Of a DNA stretch of 64,000 bases, positions 19,270 to 27,889 are shown piece by piece. The notes under the pieces were generated by a model, which had not been told where the DNA came from, searched no databases, and saw only the letters and a program-made list of their open reading frames with translations. The DNA is from JAWSVE01 sp033852115. Its GTDB lineage: Bacteria > Pseudomonadota > Gammaproteobacteria > Pseudomonadales > Cellvibrionaceae. Positions within the stretch are counted from its first letter, which is position 1, and the number at the start of each line of letters is the position of its first letter. Location of the stretch: contig JAWSVE010000001.1 in the NCBI GenBank assembly GCA_033852115.1, positions 62,001 through 126,000 on the forward strand, written 5' to 3'. The translations under genes and the position numbers were made by a program.

Positions 19270-20007
19270 GTGACTGTGACAAATCTTCCTGCAAATTTAT
19301 TAACTATTTACGGCCGCAAGCCTGTTCTCGAAGCCCTGCAAGATACTTCTATCGAATTCCACAAGGTCCATTTTGCCGATAGCAACAAGCCCAGTGGGAT
19401 CATCAAAGATATCAAAGACTTATGTGCGCAGCGCGGTATAGAAATCGCCACCCACGATAAACTTGCGCTGTCTCGAATTTCTAAAAACAAAAAGCAAGAT
19501 CAGGGCGTAGCTGCCGATATTCTGGCGACAAATTTTTGTGATGCTGAAGACTTTTTCAACGCGCATGACCACTACAAAGTTATTGCGCTCGAGAATGTTA
19601 CCAACCCTCAAAACGTTGGCATGATTATTCGCGCCGCCTGCGCTGGTGGTGTCGACGGGATCCTTATTCCAAAGAAAGGCTGCGCCAAACTCGACGCATT
19701 AGTAATTAAAGCCAGTGCGGGCACTCTGTTTCGAGCCCCTATTCTTCGTTGCGAACAAATGACAGCGGGCTTAGTGTCTGCAAAAGCAAATGGAGCGTGC
19801 GTATTTGGCCTTGCATTGCAAGATAGTCAGCCCATCAACAGTGCGCACAAACAACAGAAAGAAGTCTATGTGTTAGGCAACGAAACGGACGGTATGTCAC
19901 CCGCTGCCCGAAAGCTTTGCGATGAACTACTATTCATCCCAATGCAAAATGGCATTGAATCACTGAACGTAGCAATAACGGCTGCACTTATCGCCTTTAT
20001 GCGTTAG
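19270..20007 (+). CDS. SpoU/TrmH-family RNA 2'-O-methyltransferase
   Basis: A 245-residue SPOUT methyltransferase with a short N-terminal substrate-binding domain (YGRKPVLEALQD) and the three SpoU motifs: ENVTNPQNVGMIIRAA (motif 1), YVLGNETDGMS (motif 2) and IPMQNGIESLNVAITAAL (motif 3). It should methylate a ribose in rRNA or tRNA using SAM through the trefoil knot. The exact target cannot be told from sequence. The start is GTG. Its 3' end overlaps the opposite-strand gene by 11 bp. Confidence 0.9.
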   Translation: MTVTNLPANLLTIYGRKPVLEALQDTSIEFHKVHFADSNKPSGIIKDIKDLCAQRGIEIATHDKLALSRISKNKKQDQGVAADILATNFCDAEDFFNAHDHYKVIALENVTNPQNVGMIIRAACAGGVDGILIPKKGCAKLDALVIKASAGTLFRAPILRCEQMTAGLVSAKANGACVFGLALQDSQPINSAHKQQKEVYVLGNETDGMSPAARKLCDELLFIPMQNGIESLNVAITAALIAFMR

Positions 20008-20626
20008 TTCCCGCCTTACGACGAGGAACGGACGGGTTCTCATAATGGCCCAGAGCACGCGAAAGGCGCTCACGTCGGTTGGCCAATAAGCTTCTAACGG
20101 TAGGTGCGAACTCGGAGTCCGCCTGATGCTTACGCTCGAAGCGCAAGCGAGAGACTTCTGCCTCAAGATACCCAGACAGATTGTGTTTTTCTAAGGCATC
20201 TTTTCCAAACAAAACCGTTATCCATTCGTTCATGCAATCAACATAATCGTCAATTCCCAAGGTATTATATTTCGCGAAAGCGTTATGGATACCAACTAAA
20301 GACTTCTCTCCCGGAGCCGCTAAATCTCCAGGAATAACAAACGTGCTAAAGTACCTAAACGGAAAAGCAACCAAATGAAATAGCGCTTTCACAATGAGGC
20401 TCAATACAATAAGTGGAAGAAGGCATAGCACGATAAGTGCTTGGAGTAAGGCGACCAAAATGTTACTCGACCAGTGTAAACGGGACAACAACCCTGGCGT
20501 AACCGACCTGGGGTCAAACAAGTCCCTTGCTAACGCCCGCCTTTTATAACGACATGCTATTTTAAAACATAGCGTTTCTTTTTCGGTCAGTAATACGTGC
20601 TTTCTGCCGACTGATTGAATCGCCAA
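19997..20626 (-). CDS. Hypothetical protein with one membrane segment
   Basis: A 209-residue protein I do not recognise. A long hydrophobic stretch (about residues 52-90, enough for one or two membrane helices) separates a basic N-terminal segment from a charged C-terminal region rich in Arg and Lys. It converges on and overlaps the methyltransferase gene by 11 bp. Its length and lack of frame breaks suggest a real gene. Confidence 0.65.
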   Translation of the reverse strand: MAIQSVGRKHVLLTEKETLCFKIACRYKRRALARDLFDPRSVTPGLLSRLHWSSNILVALLQALIVLCLLPLIVLSLIVKALFHLVAFPFRYFSTFVIPGDLAAPGEKSLVGIHNAFAKYNTLGIDDYVDCMNEWITVLFGKDALEKHNLSGYLEAEVSRLRFERKHQADSEFAPTVRSLLANRRERLSRALGHYENPSVPRRKAGTNA

Positions 20627-20915
20627 AGTAATTCCTTAAATGAAATCTCTAAGCTAAGGGGGACGTCATTTTATACATTCACGTCCCTAGCCAACTTGTT
20701 AGTTTTGCTACGAAAATCAGCGCCGCAAAAACGCAAATTTAACGAGCCACAAATATACCAGTCGTCTTACAATTTGCCAGCTTTCGCGAATCGACTTACC
20801 CGCACATTATGAATCTAATATTAACGATAGATTTATACACCCTGGCACCATTTTACTATTGATCTCGATTTCTAGGCGCTCTAAACTGCTTGCGGGGTGG
20901 CCAATTGTACTAGTT

Positions 20916-20937
20916 GAGATCCACTTTTGTGGAACTC
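20916..20937 (+). promoter_or_regulatory. Hairpin in the cold-shock gene leader
   Basis: GAG-A-TCCAC, loop TTTT, GTGGA-A-CTC: an 8-bp stem interrupted by one A-A mismatch, about 70 bases before the csp start codon. Not followed by a T tract. Confidence 0.5.
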
Positions 20938-20966
20938 GAGTGATACACGTTGGCGTCGTGCAATAC

Positions 20967-20987
20967 ACTGCATTTTGCAGTCTTTTT
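20967..20987 (+). terminator. Terminator-like hairpin inside the csp leader
   Basis: Perfect 6-bp stem ACTGCA/TGCAGT with loop TTT, followed by CTTTTT. It sits only 18 bases before the csp start codon, so it could act as an attenuator or RNA thermoswitch rather than end another transcript. Confidence 0.5.
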
Positions 20988-21004
20988 ATCTTAAGGTTAA
21001 GTTA

Positions 21005-21214
21005 ATGTCTGACAAGCTCACCGGCACCGTTAAATGGTTCAACGAAAGTAAAGGTTATGGTTTTATCACCCGTGATGGTGGTCCCGACCTTTTTGTGCAT
21101 TTTAGCAACATCATGGGCGAAGGTTTCCGTACCCTGCAAGAAGGGCAACAGGTCAGCTTCACTGAAGGCCAAGGCCAAAAAGGCCCGCAGGCCGAGAACG
21201 TTGAACCTGCGTAA
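21005..21214 (+). CDS. CspA-family cold-shock protein
   Basis: A 69-residue OB-fold RNA chaperone with both RNP motifs: KGYGFIT (RNP1) and LFVHFS (RNP2). The open frame extends to 20927, but the ATG at 21005 follows AAGG and gives the normal ~70-residue length, starting with the family-typical TGTVKWFNESKG. It binds single-stranded RNA and melts secondary structure. The preceding hairpins suggest control at the mRNA leader, as known for cspA genes. Confidence 0.93.
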   Translation: MSDKLTGTVKWFNESKGYGFITRDGGPDLFVHFSNIMGEGFRTLQEGQQVSFTEGQGQKGPQAENVEPA

Positions 21215-21391
21215 GTCGTTCCCAAGCGTATTATAAGATGGTGGCGCCAAGCGCTACTGTCTTACCCATCAAAATCTCACACTCCCGCTACTCCTCTAAT
21301 GGAGCCAGTTAGCGTTAGCCCCTACTGTTCCCAAAACTTCATATTTATTAGCAGCCCTACACATTTCAGCAACCTGGATTATAGTTAATGT

Positions 21392-22084
21392 ATGGATGCC
21401 GAATTAATAGAAGGAAGCTTAAGACTATTTGCCGCTACTACTGCTGGCGGGCTAATCGGGTTAGAGCGTGCGTATAATGGCCGGGCAGCCGGCTTCAGAA
21501 CACACGTTTTAGTTTGTTTGGCCTCCGCCCTGTTGATGCTGCTGATGCAGTTTCAATGGCTCATCGTACCCAGCAGCCAAATCGATACTTTGCGTGTCGA
21601 CCCAACGCGCATGGCCCAAGGTATCATGACAGGTATAGGCTTCTTAGGCGCGGGGGTGATTCTCCATGATAAACGAAGTATCCGCGGACTCACTACGGCA
21701 GCGTCAATATGGATTACTTCCGCCATAGGTATCATCATTGGGTCGGGCTTGTACGCTATTGGCATACTCGCGGTAGCACTTACGTTGATCACCCTTTCTC
21801 TTTTCCGCTGGGTCGAAAAAACCATTCCCACCAGGCGCTACGCTAAATTAGCTGTTGTCGCTGAAATTGATGTATTAGACATCGAGGGTCAAATTAAAGA
21901 GCTACTGAAAAAGAACGGACTAGAGGGGAATGGCTTTGCCTACACATCCAGACAAGGGGGGCATGAGATACAACTTCAGACGACCATCAGCACCTTTAAA
22001 AGCCGACGCTTCAAACAGCTATACCAAGCACTTTGCCAGCAAGCCGAGTTACGCGAATTTACTATCACCCCACTTGATAACTAA
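21392..22084 (+). CDS. MgtC/SapB-family membrane protein
   Basis: A 230-residue inner-membrane protein. The N-terminal MgtC domain (residues ~10-145) has GGLIGLERAYNGRAAGFRTH, GIMTGIGFLGAGVI and RGLTTAASIWITSAIGI, with four to five membrane helices. The C-terminal ~75 residues are an ACT-like cytoplasmic domain. MgtC proteins modulate F-type ATPase or Mg2+ homeostasis; this one's target is unknown. Confidence 0.9.
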   Translation: MDAELIEGSLRLFAATTAGGLIGLERAYNGRAAGFRTHVLVCLASALLMLLMQFQWLIVPSSQIDTLRVDPTRMAQGIMTGIGFLGAGVILHDKRSIRGLTTAASIWITSAIGIIIGSGLYAIGILAVALTLITLSLFRWVEKTIPTRRYAKLAVVAEIDVLDIEGQIKELLKKNGLEGNGFAYTSRQGGHEIQLQTTISTFKSRRFKQLYQALCQQAELREFTITPLDN

Positions 22085-22140
22085 TCGAACAGGGCGCTAA
22101 GCTAACCCCGCATTAGGCAGGGTCAACATTAAGAAGAGGG

Positions 22141-22725
22141 TTAGTAGTACGCGTTGGTTTTGACGGTATGGTCAGTCACATCTCTGACCCCAGCAACTTC
22201 AGGCACCTTCTCGGTCAGGGTCCGTTGGACGCCATCCTTCAATGTAACATCGATAGCGCTGCACCCCTGACAGCCGCCGCCAAATTCCAATACAGCGAAA
22301 CCATCCTCGGTATACTCCACCAAGCTCACCTGCCCACCATGGGCCGCCAACCCTGGGTTAATATCGTTATAGAGCACGTAGTTGATCTTGTCCTCTACCG
22401 GGCTATCGTCGGTCACTTTGACCATCTTCGAATTGGGCGCCCGAATGGTTAACTGCCCTCCCATACGGTCTGGCGAGTAGTCGACTGATGCTTCGTCAAG
22501 AAAGGGAATACTGCGCGGCTCAAAATAAGCATTAAAGCCTTTCAGCTCCATCACCACGTCATCCTCTTTCTCCTCTCCAGGACGAGAGTAAGCGATACAG
22601 GTCTCCGCTTTTGGTGTACCAGGGTCTGAAACAAACATACGAATACCGATGCCATCGGTATTTTGTTTATCTAAAAGCTCTTTGAGATAAACTTGAGCGG
22701 ATTCGCTGAAGGAAACATTAACCAT
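22141..22725 (-). CDS. nfuA: Fe-S biogenesis protein NfuA
   Basis: A 194-residue protein with an N-terminal degenerate A-type domain (residues ~1-95) and a C-terminal Nfu domain carrying the cluster-binding CxxC in GGGCQGCSAIDVTL (about residue 150). It ends in the typical Tyr-Tyr. It carries 4Fe-4S clusters to client enzymes. The ATG at 22725 matches E. coli NfuA; an upstream GTG (22740) would add five residues. Converges on the mgtC-like gene. Confidence 0.94.
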   Translation of the reverse strand: MVNVSFSESAQVYLKELLDKQNTDGIGIRMFVSDPGTPKAETCIAYSRPGEEKEDDVVMELKGFNAYFEPRSIPFLDEASVDYSPDRMGGQLTIRAPNSKMVKVTDDSPVEDKINYVLYNDINPGLAAHGGQVSLVEYTEDGFAVLEFGGGCQGCSAIDVTLKDGVQRTLTEKVPEVAGVRDVTDHTVKTNAYY

Positions 22726-22851
22726 AAGAAATACGGGCACTTTGATGAGTTACGAAATAACGAAGGGTATTATCCTCTGTCACATGCTATATAGCAAAGC
22801 CCGACCAGGAGAAAATACTCATTGTTGCTTGAAAAGGCCAGATCACCAAAT

Positions 22852-23892
22852 TTAAATAAAAGTCGGAAGTGCCACGCCGTGTTGTTTCGAAAGATCTGAT
22901 AAGGCGTCAAGAGTTGCTTTGTCTAACTCCACACCCTTGGTATGCGACTCAACCTCTTTAGAAATCTTTTGAACACCCGGTAAACGAACATTGCCATCTG
23001 CCAGCAAATACTCACGCAACCTAGACCATCCGCTTTCATAGGTTTCGCTATCAATGTACGAACTTGGTGAAATAGCGATAAAAAGCTGACCATTACCCCC
23101 AGGCTTTTCAGGGTGTTTATAGAGCGAGCCAATTTCTTTAGAAAGACTTGAGCCTGTTAAAACGCCCGCGAGCATTTCAACCATCAGCGCCAACCCAAAA
23201 CCTTTAGCACCACCAAAAGGCAGTAATGCACCTTGATCCACAAGCCTCGGATCTGTAATCGCCTCTCCTTTAGAATCGACCGCTATACCTTCCGGCAAGC
23301 TTGTACCATTTTCAATCGCTTTGGTTATGGTCGAACCCGCACTCGACGCCGTAGCCATATCAATTATTAGGTGCTCCCCTCCAATACCGGGAAAACCCAC
23401 GCCGAGAGGGTTGGTACCTAAAACCGCTTTCACTCCACCATAAGGGGCGACTTTGGGGAACGAATTAGAAAAGACAAACAACACACAGTCGTTATCAGCT
23501 GCGAGTTTAAGATAAAACCCCAGGGCTCCACAGAAATTGCTATTACTTAATGCAATGCCAGCAATTCCCTGAGTTTTAGCGGTTTTACACACTTCGACAG
23601 TAGCTTTTGCACAAAGATAATGACCAAATCCAGCCCCTCCATCGATATAACTAAAAGCCGGCATTTTTTTACGCACTAGCCACTTCGATGGGGAGGTGAT
23701 TCCACCGGACGCCAGCTTTTGCAATAAAACGGGTAAACGCCAAACGCCTTGATTCGGAAGCCCTGCCGCTGAACACCATACTAAACACTCAGATACCGAT
23801 TTTGCTTCTGGCTCAACAACGCCAGCGCTACAAAGGATATTGTAAGTAAATGCCAAAAGATCTGAATATGAGCAACGTTGTGAAATTACCAT
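22852..23892 (-). CDS. Ldh2/malate dehydrogenase-family oxidoreductase with substituted catalytic residues
   Basis: A 346-residue member of the NAD(P)-dependent Ldh2 family (malate, sulfolactate, ureidoglycolate and delta1-piperideine/pyrroline-2-carboxylate reductases). Cofactor and fold motifs are well kept: LGTNPLGVGFPG, IDMATASSAGSTITKA, GEAITDP and PFGGAKGFGLALMVEMLAGVLTGS. The family's SHGxxR motif reads NQGVWR (residues 47-52), and the usual catalytic His before Phe reads Asn-Phe (residues 119-120). It may therefore use a different mechanism or have lost activity. It is the last gene of the leftward cluster, coupled to the upstream ATP-grasp gene by TAATG (one shared base). Substrate unknown; imine reduction is one guess. 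Confidence 0.85.
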   Translation of the reverse strand: MVISQRCSYSDLLAFTYNILCSAGVVEPEAKSVSECLVWCSAAGLPNQGVWRLPVLLQKLASGGITSPSKWLVRKKMPAFSYIDGGAGFGHYLCAKATVEVCKTAKTQGIAGIALSNSNFCGALGFYLKLAADNDCVLFVFSNSFPKVAPYGGVKAVLGTNPLGVGFPGIGGEHLIIDMATASSAGSTITKAIENGTSLPEGIAVDSKGEAITDPRLVDQGALLPFGGAKGFGLALMVEMLAGVLTGSSLSKEIGSLYKHPEKPGGNGQLFIAISPSSYIDSETYESGWSRLREYLLADGNVRLPGVQKISKEVESHTKGVELDKATLDALSDLSKQHGVALPTFI

Positions 23893-25054
23893 TAGCCTAA
23901 GCGTCGCCTAAACCAACCAGAAATGATTTTTACGTATTGATAAACAGCGGGAAGCGGATCAGATAAGCGAAAATACGGAAATACCTGGGGCGCAGCTATA
24001 CTCTTAATCCACTGAATGAAGGTCAGTTCTCCCAGTGCTTTTCTTTGCCTAAATGAACTGAAGTCCCTCCACAAATAAATTAGACGCTTATCATCCTTAA
24101 ATGTCGTCGGAGCGTTAGCGGGTTGGCCCATTAAATGCGAATATACAACCTTATCAGTACTCATACCTGATTGAACCAGAAGTTCATGGGCTGCTGTAAA
24201 CCTCGGGTTACACTCGATGAGCTTTAACGTATTATCTCGAGGGTCTCGCTTAAATTCTATATTGCCTAGACCTCTATACCCTATCCCCTCGAAAAACCGT
24301 TTGCCTAACTCAGCGACATCTGGCTGCCATTTAGAAATATGGTAACAGCCACCACCAAAATTCTTAGGAAATCGTCGTATAACAGACTTTGTATAATCGA
24401 AAAGAAATTTCCCACTCTCATCAACATAGGTGTAATAGCTACACAACAAGTCATCCGGCCCAGGAACATATTCCGTAATCATCACTTCCAATCCGTTTGA
24501 GTAAACCTCCTTTAAGTGAGCCTCAAGTTCTTCCCTATTTTCAACAGGTAATAGCTTGAATTTGAAAACCTTCCTATAAAGGTGGGAATGTATAGGTTTA
24601 ACCAAAACTGGGAACTGTATATCTATGCTGCGATAAAATGGGTCACTCTCTATGTGCGCCCAGCAGCTTGGCGTAGGGATACCTATTTTTTTTGCCATTT
24701 CAACTGTAGCAAACTTATCGAGCAAACTTAGTTGTAGGTCCGGATCATTAATTTCCAGCAGGTATTGAGACGAAAGCTTTTCATGATTTCTAGACACGAA
24801 GTCTATTGCCTCATCACTACAACAAAGTACCACTCGACCAACCAATTCCTCTCTAGGGTTTTCCAAAAGGATTTCTCGCCATAAACTTGGCAAATCCTGA
24901 TTTGATCCAGGTGAATAGAACTGGCTACAACACCTAGAATATTTCGCACCCGACTTTTCATCGGATGAGATAGAAACCTTAACCCCTATACTGCTGAGAC
25001 TTCGAGCTATCGCAAGCGTATTTTCCGCCCCCCCAAAAGTAAAACTTGTTTCAT
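23892..25054 (-). CDS. ATP-grasp carboxylate-amine ligase, frame broken at a G7 tract
   Basis: The uninterrupted frame covers 23892-24893 (333 residues from a TTG). Upstream, the same frame continues without a stop with FGGAENTLAIARSLSSIGVK, a classic N-terminus of an ATP-grasp protein. It joins the ATG at 25054 (MKQVLL) only if a run of seven G (25028-25034, plus-strand C) had one more G. The repaired protein is 387 residues. The ATP-grasp core shows VLVKPIHS, EYVPGPDD and the metal-binding EFKRD...LIECNPRF. The ATG lies 4 bp after the previous gene's stop, with GAGGA upstream, which supports it as the true start. Such ligases form amide bonds through acyl phosphates. The break may be phase variation, -1 frameshifting on G-GGG-GGG, or a homopolymer sequencing error. 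Confidence 0.85.
25028..25034 (-). repeat. Homopolymeric G7 tract at the break in the ATP-grasp gene
   Basis: Seven G on the coding (minus) strand, 7 codons after the ATG. An eighth G gives one continuous 387-codon frame. The tract also fits a slippery heptamer (X XXY YYZ with all G) in the ATG frame. Confidence 0.9.
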
Positions 25055-25058
25055 TACG

Positions 25059-26126
25059 TCATGCATCCTCTGACAATAGTTTTCCTAATATTTTTTCCGC
25101 GACCTGACTAGAGTTTCTTGACGTCGATACTAAATAATGGTGATGTAGACCAGGCGTGGTATTCACTTCATTAATATACATTGCCGAACTCCATGGTTCT
25201 GTTACATTCGGAGCCATTAAATCGACCCCAGCTAAAGCAATCCCAAGCTGCTTACATATTTGGCTACCTTTGCTCTCAATACTCGGGTGCACAGCATCGA
25301 GTACGCAAATATTCTCGAAACGATTATTTTGGTTTATGACTGTTTTCAAGAACACGTATTGACCATTCACTGGAACACTTTTCAGAGATAAGCCTTGGCA
25401 TTCCAGACTAAGCTCTAAGTCTAAATCACGACTGACTAAAAAAAGGCTTCTAACCTGAGTATCGTTAATTCTTTGACTGTTCTCCTGTTCCAACAGTTGT
25501 TTTACGGAACTTTTGCCATCCCCCACAATGCTGGGCGGTTGACGCTCTACCGCATCTATAAGCTTGCCATCAAGATACAGCAGCCGATAGCTATTTAGCG
25601 ATAGCTGTTCCTCAAGTAAAATTTGGTTGTTGTAGTACGCTGCTTTTTTTAACGCTTTTTTGAGCTCTTTGGGGCCTTTAACACGGGTCGTAACACCTCT
25701 TCCAGCTCCCGTCCCGAAAGCTGGCTTTACGACGATTGCGCCTTCGTGATCAGATAAAAACTTATACGCTTTACTCACACTCGAGGTATCAACCAAAATA
25801 TGCTTAGGAACATTTGAACCAATTTCACTTAACAATTTATAGGTTAAAGGCTTATGCCCCATAATCTTAAGTGTTAAATGATCATCAAGCATGACGGCAG
25901 AGCCATTCACAATGGTTGAACGATCCCCCAACGTAATGCGCTCATACCCGTAACCCAGCGATTCAATATTCGCCCCAATATTAGACGAAGGCTTCGCCCA
26001 AAAATCCTTATAAAATAGCTTTTGTCTGGATTTATTAAATTGACGCAACCGGCGCTCAACAGGGCTAGCATTCTGTATGAAATGTTCAACACGGAGAGCC
26101 AATTTTTGAAACTTTGAATTTACCAT
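25059..26126 (-). CDS. ATP-grasp ligase, cyanophycin-synthetase-like
   Basis: A 355-residue ATP-grasp protein. Motifs: GAIVVKPAFGTGAGRGVT (nucleotide-binding loop), LLEEQLSLNSYRLLYLDGKLIDAVER, PPSIVGDGKSSVKQLL (the GDG pattern typical of CphA and GshF-type ligases) and metal-binding INEVNTTPGLHHHY near the C-terminus. It should join an amino acid or peptide carboxylate to an amine using ATP. The ATG at 26126 follows a GGAG; a TTG at 26156 in the same frame would overlap the RraA-like gene. Middle of the leftward operon. Substrate not readable. Confidence 0.87.
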   Translation of the reverse strand: MVNSKFQKLALRVEHFIQNASPVERRLRQFNKSRQKLFYKDFWAKPSSNIGANIESLGYGYERITLGDRSTIVNGSAVMLDDHLTLKIMGHKPLTYKLLSEIGSNVPKHILVDTSSVSKAYKFLSDHEGAIVVKPAFGTGAGRGVTTRVKGPKELKKALKKAAYYNNQILLEEQLSLNSYRLLYLDGKLIDAVERQPPSIVGDGKSSVKQLLEQENSQRINDTQVRSLFLVSRDLDLELSLECQGLSLKSVPVNGQYVFLKTVINQNNRFENICVLDAVHPSIESKGSQICKQLGIALAGVDLMAPNVTEPWSSAMYINEVNTTPGLHHHYLVSTSRNSSQVAEKILGKLLSEDA

Positions 26127-26140
26127 TTTGACGACGATGC

Positions 26141-26848
26141 CTACTCCGAAAAGCAACCATTGTCATTCAGGAGCTTGTCCACCCATTCGTTCGAGAACTC
26201 GCCTTTTTTAAGTTTAGCGATATATCCCTCTAGCGACGCTTGCCGTTCAACCAGTTTTCCGAGAATGGACTCAGCAAATTCATTTCGGACAACAACAACG
26301 CCGTTTGAGTCCGCCACCACCAAGTCACCTGGTTTAACCACTATACCACCGCAGCTAATCGGATGATTTACCTCTCCAGGACCACGATGAAGCGGCCCAA
26401 TGGGGCTCACTCCAATTGTGTATACCGGCAACCCAACTTCTTTTAGGCCAGGTAAATCTCGAGTTAATCCGTCGATAATAAATCCCGCCACGCCTCGATG
26501 CTTAGCCTTAGTAGCGACCATATCACCAAAAACAGCGTTCCCAGTATGGCCGCCAGCGTCAACGACAATAATATCGCCGGGCCGTGCTATATCTAACGCC
26601 TTGTGAACCATTAAGTTATCACCAGGATATACTTTTACGGTGCAGGCCACGCCACATAAAGGTTTATCGTTCACCAAATTTTTAATATCGGATGACATGG
26701 TATACATACGGTTTAACATGTCAGAAATATCAGGCGTTTCAAACTTACTATAGTGTTCTACAAGCTCTCGAGAAAGAGTCGGATAGTCGCTTGTTATCCG
26801 AAATCCAGGCCCGGGAGTCATCTCTGCGGATTGTGGTCGCTGATTCAT
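26141..26848 (-). CDS. RraA-family lyase (4-hydroxy-4-methyl-2-oxoglutarate aldolase-like)
   Basis: A 235-residue RraA-fold protein with the active-site pattern GDMVATKAKHRGVAGFIIDG followed by LTRD (the conserved Arg and Asp), plus PGDNLMVHKALDIARPGDIIVVD. Members are class II aldolases/decarboxylases acting on 2-oxo acids, or RNase E inhibitors. With an extended N-terminus and a place beside ATP-grasp ligases, an aldolase or decarboxylase role in a biosynthetic pathway is more likely than RNase control. It lies 14 bp before the ATP-grasp gene. Confidence 0.85.
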   Translation of the reverse strand: MNQRPQSAEMTPGPGFRITSDYPTLSRELVEHYSKFETPDISDMLNRMYTMSSDIKNLVNDKPLCGVACTVKVYPGDNLMVHKALDIARPGDIIVVDAGGHTGNAVFGDMVATKAKHRGVAGFIIDGLTRDLPGLKEVGLPVYTIGVSPIGPLHRGPGEVNHPISCGGIVVKPGDLVVADSNGVVVVRNEFAESILGKLVERQASLEGYIAKLKKGEFSNEWVDKLLNDNGCFSE

Positions 26849-26899
26849 TTTATTCTTCGCTTAAGTTAAGTGTGCAAAATATTTTTTTAAATTCAATCG

Positions 26900-27889
26900 C
26901 TAATCAAGCAGATCGATTGCCTTGAGTTTAATAAGTCGACGTAACGTGCCAACTGTCGAGAGCTGGTGCTTTTTAGGAACACCTAAACGATCAAAGAGTT
27001 GCGCAACTGAGTCGCCTTTGGCGAGCTTTGTAATAAGCGAGAATTCAAACTCAGTTAGGGTAAATTCTTTCTCCCCCACCATATTCGCTTGTATGACTTC
27101 GTTCCAATTCAGCCGAGTGTATAAACGACGCACGTTTTCTAAGCGCGGTGATACAGACAAACCCAAGGAGAGCAATTCCTCGTCAGAACTCGTCTTCAGG
27201 AGGCTTTGAGATCGATCAAACTGGGTTATAGTGCGATCATCTTCACCGATAGGATCTAAGTCGATTGCGTTAAATTTAAGGTACAGCAACGATGTGAACG
27301 CAGGATTGACGCGTTCATGGTAGATAGAATTGCCCTCAAAGAAAACAACGTCACCTGGCTGCACATCCAAAGAGACCGGCTCAAGGCCCTTAAGGACATT
27401 TTCCGGCAATTGATCCTCATCTAAACTGGAGCGCCATAGCGCCGTCGAACTAAACGGGTTGATTGTCAGTTCATCATTGGGATAGAGAATAATGTAGGAA
27501 TTAGCTGGCACTTTTAACGGAATACCGACCGTGATCTGCGAGGCCACGCGGTCTTTGTGCGGTGGCGGATTAGTATTCGCCACATCCTCATAAATTTTAA
27601 TGTGTCTCTCACATAGTGTTATGCTGCCGCGAGGGTAACCAGCAACATCCGCAACAAAATCTAGTACTTCAGTAGGACATGAACCACCATCAGCAAATTC
27701 AAAAAGATACTGCTGTTTCTTACCCTTAAACTCCCACTCTTCCATGCCCTCTCGATTATTTTGCTTCTGTGTAGCGAAGGTTTGAGCAAAATCGAGGAAC
27801 TCAGGAGTAACCCCCCCAACAATATTTACGTATCTCTCTTTACTGTACTGAGCTGAAAACGCAGTCGCATCCTTATTAAAGACTTTCAT
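26900..27889 (-). CDS. 2-oxoglutarate/Fe(II) oxygenase-like protein with C-terminal helical domain
   Basis: A 329-residue protein. A cupin-like core carries a probable iron triad: His and Asp in PPHKDRVAS (about residue 117) and a distal His in SIYHERVNP (about residue 210), framed by PGDVVFFEGN, as in phytanoyl-CoA-type or prolyl-hydroxylase-type oxygenases. The last ~75 residues (LTEFEFSLITKLAKGDSVAQLFDRLGV...LRRLIKLKAIDLL) look like a winged-helix or PqqD-like module, which could bind DNA or a peptide. It is first in the leftward operon. The ATG at 27889 is preferred over a GTG at 27898. Substrate unknown; the family call is by motif only. Confidence 0.7.
   Translation of the reverse strand: MKVFNKDATAFSAQYSKERYVNIVGGVTPEFLDFAQTFATQKQNNREGMEEWEFKGKKQQYLFEFADGGSCPTEVLDFVADVAGYPRGSITLCERHIKIYEDVANTNPPPHKDRVASQITVGIPLKVPANSYIILYPNDELTINPFSSTALWRSSLDEDQLPENVLKGLEPVSLDVQPGDVVFFEGNSIYHERVNPAFTSLLYLKFNAIDLDPIGEDDRTITQFDRSQSLLKTSSDEELLSLGLSVSPRLENVRRLYTRLNWNEVIQANMVGEKEFTLTEFEFSLITKLAKGDSVAQLFDRLGVPKKHQLSTVGTLRRLIKLKAIDLLD

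Larger units (their letters stand above)
20627..21004 (+). other. Intergenic region and leader of the cold-shock gene
   Basis: 378 bp without a gene between a divergent hypothetical gene and csp. The left part is AT-rich and probably holds both promoters, none clear enough to call. The last ~100 bp hold two hairpins (listed separately) just before the cold-shock ribosome site (AAGG at 20993-20996), suggesting a structured 5' untranslated leader. Confidence 0.6.
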
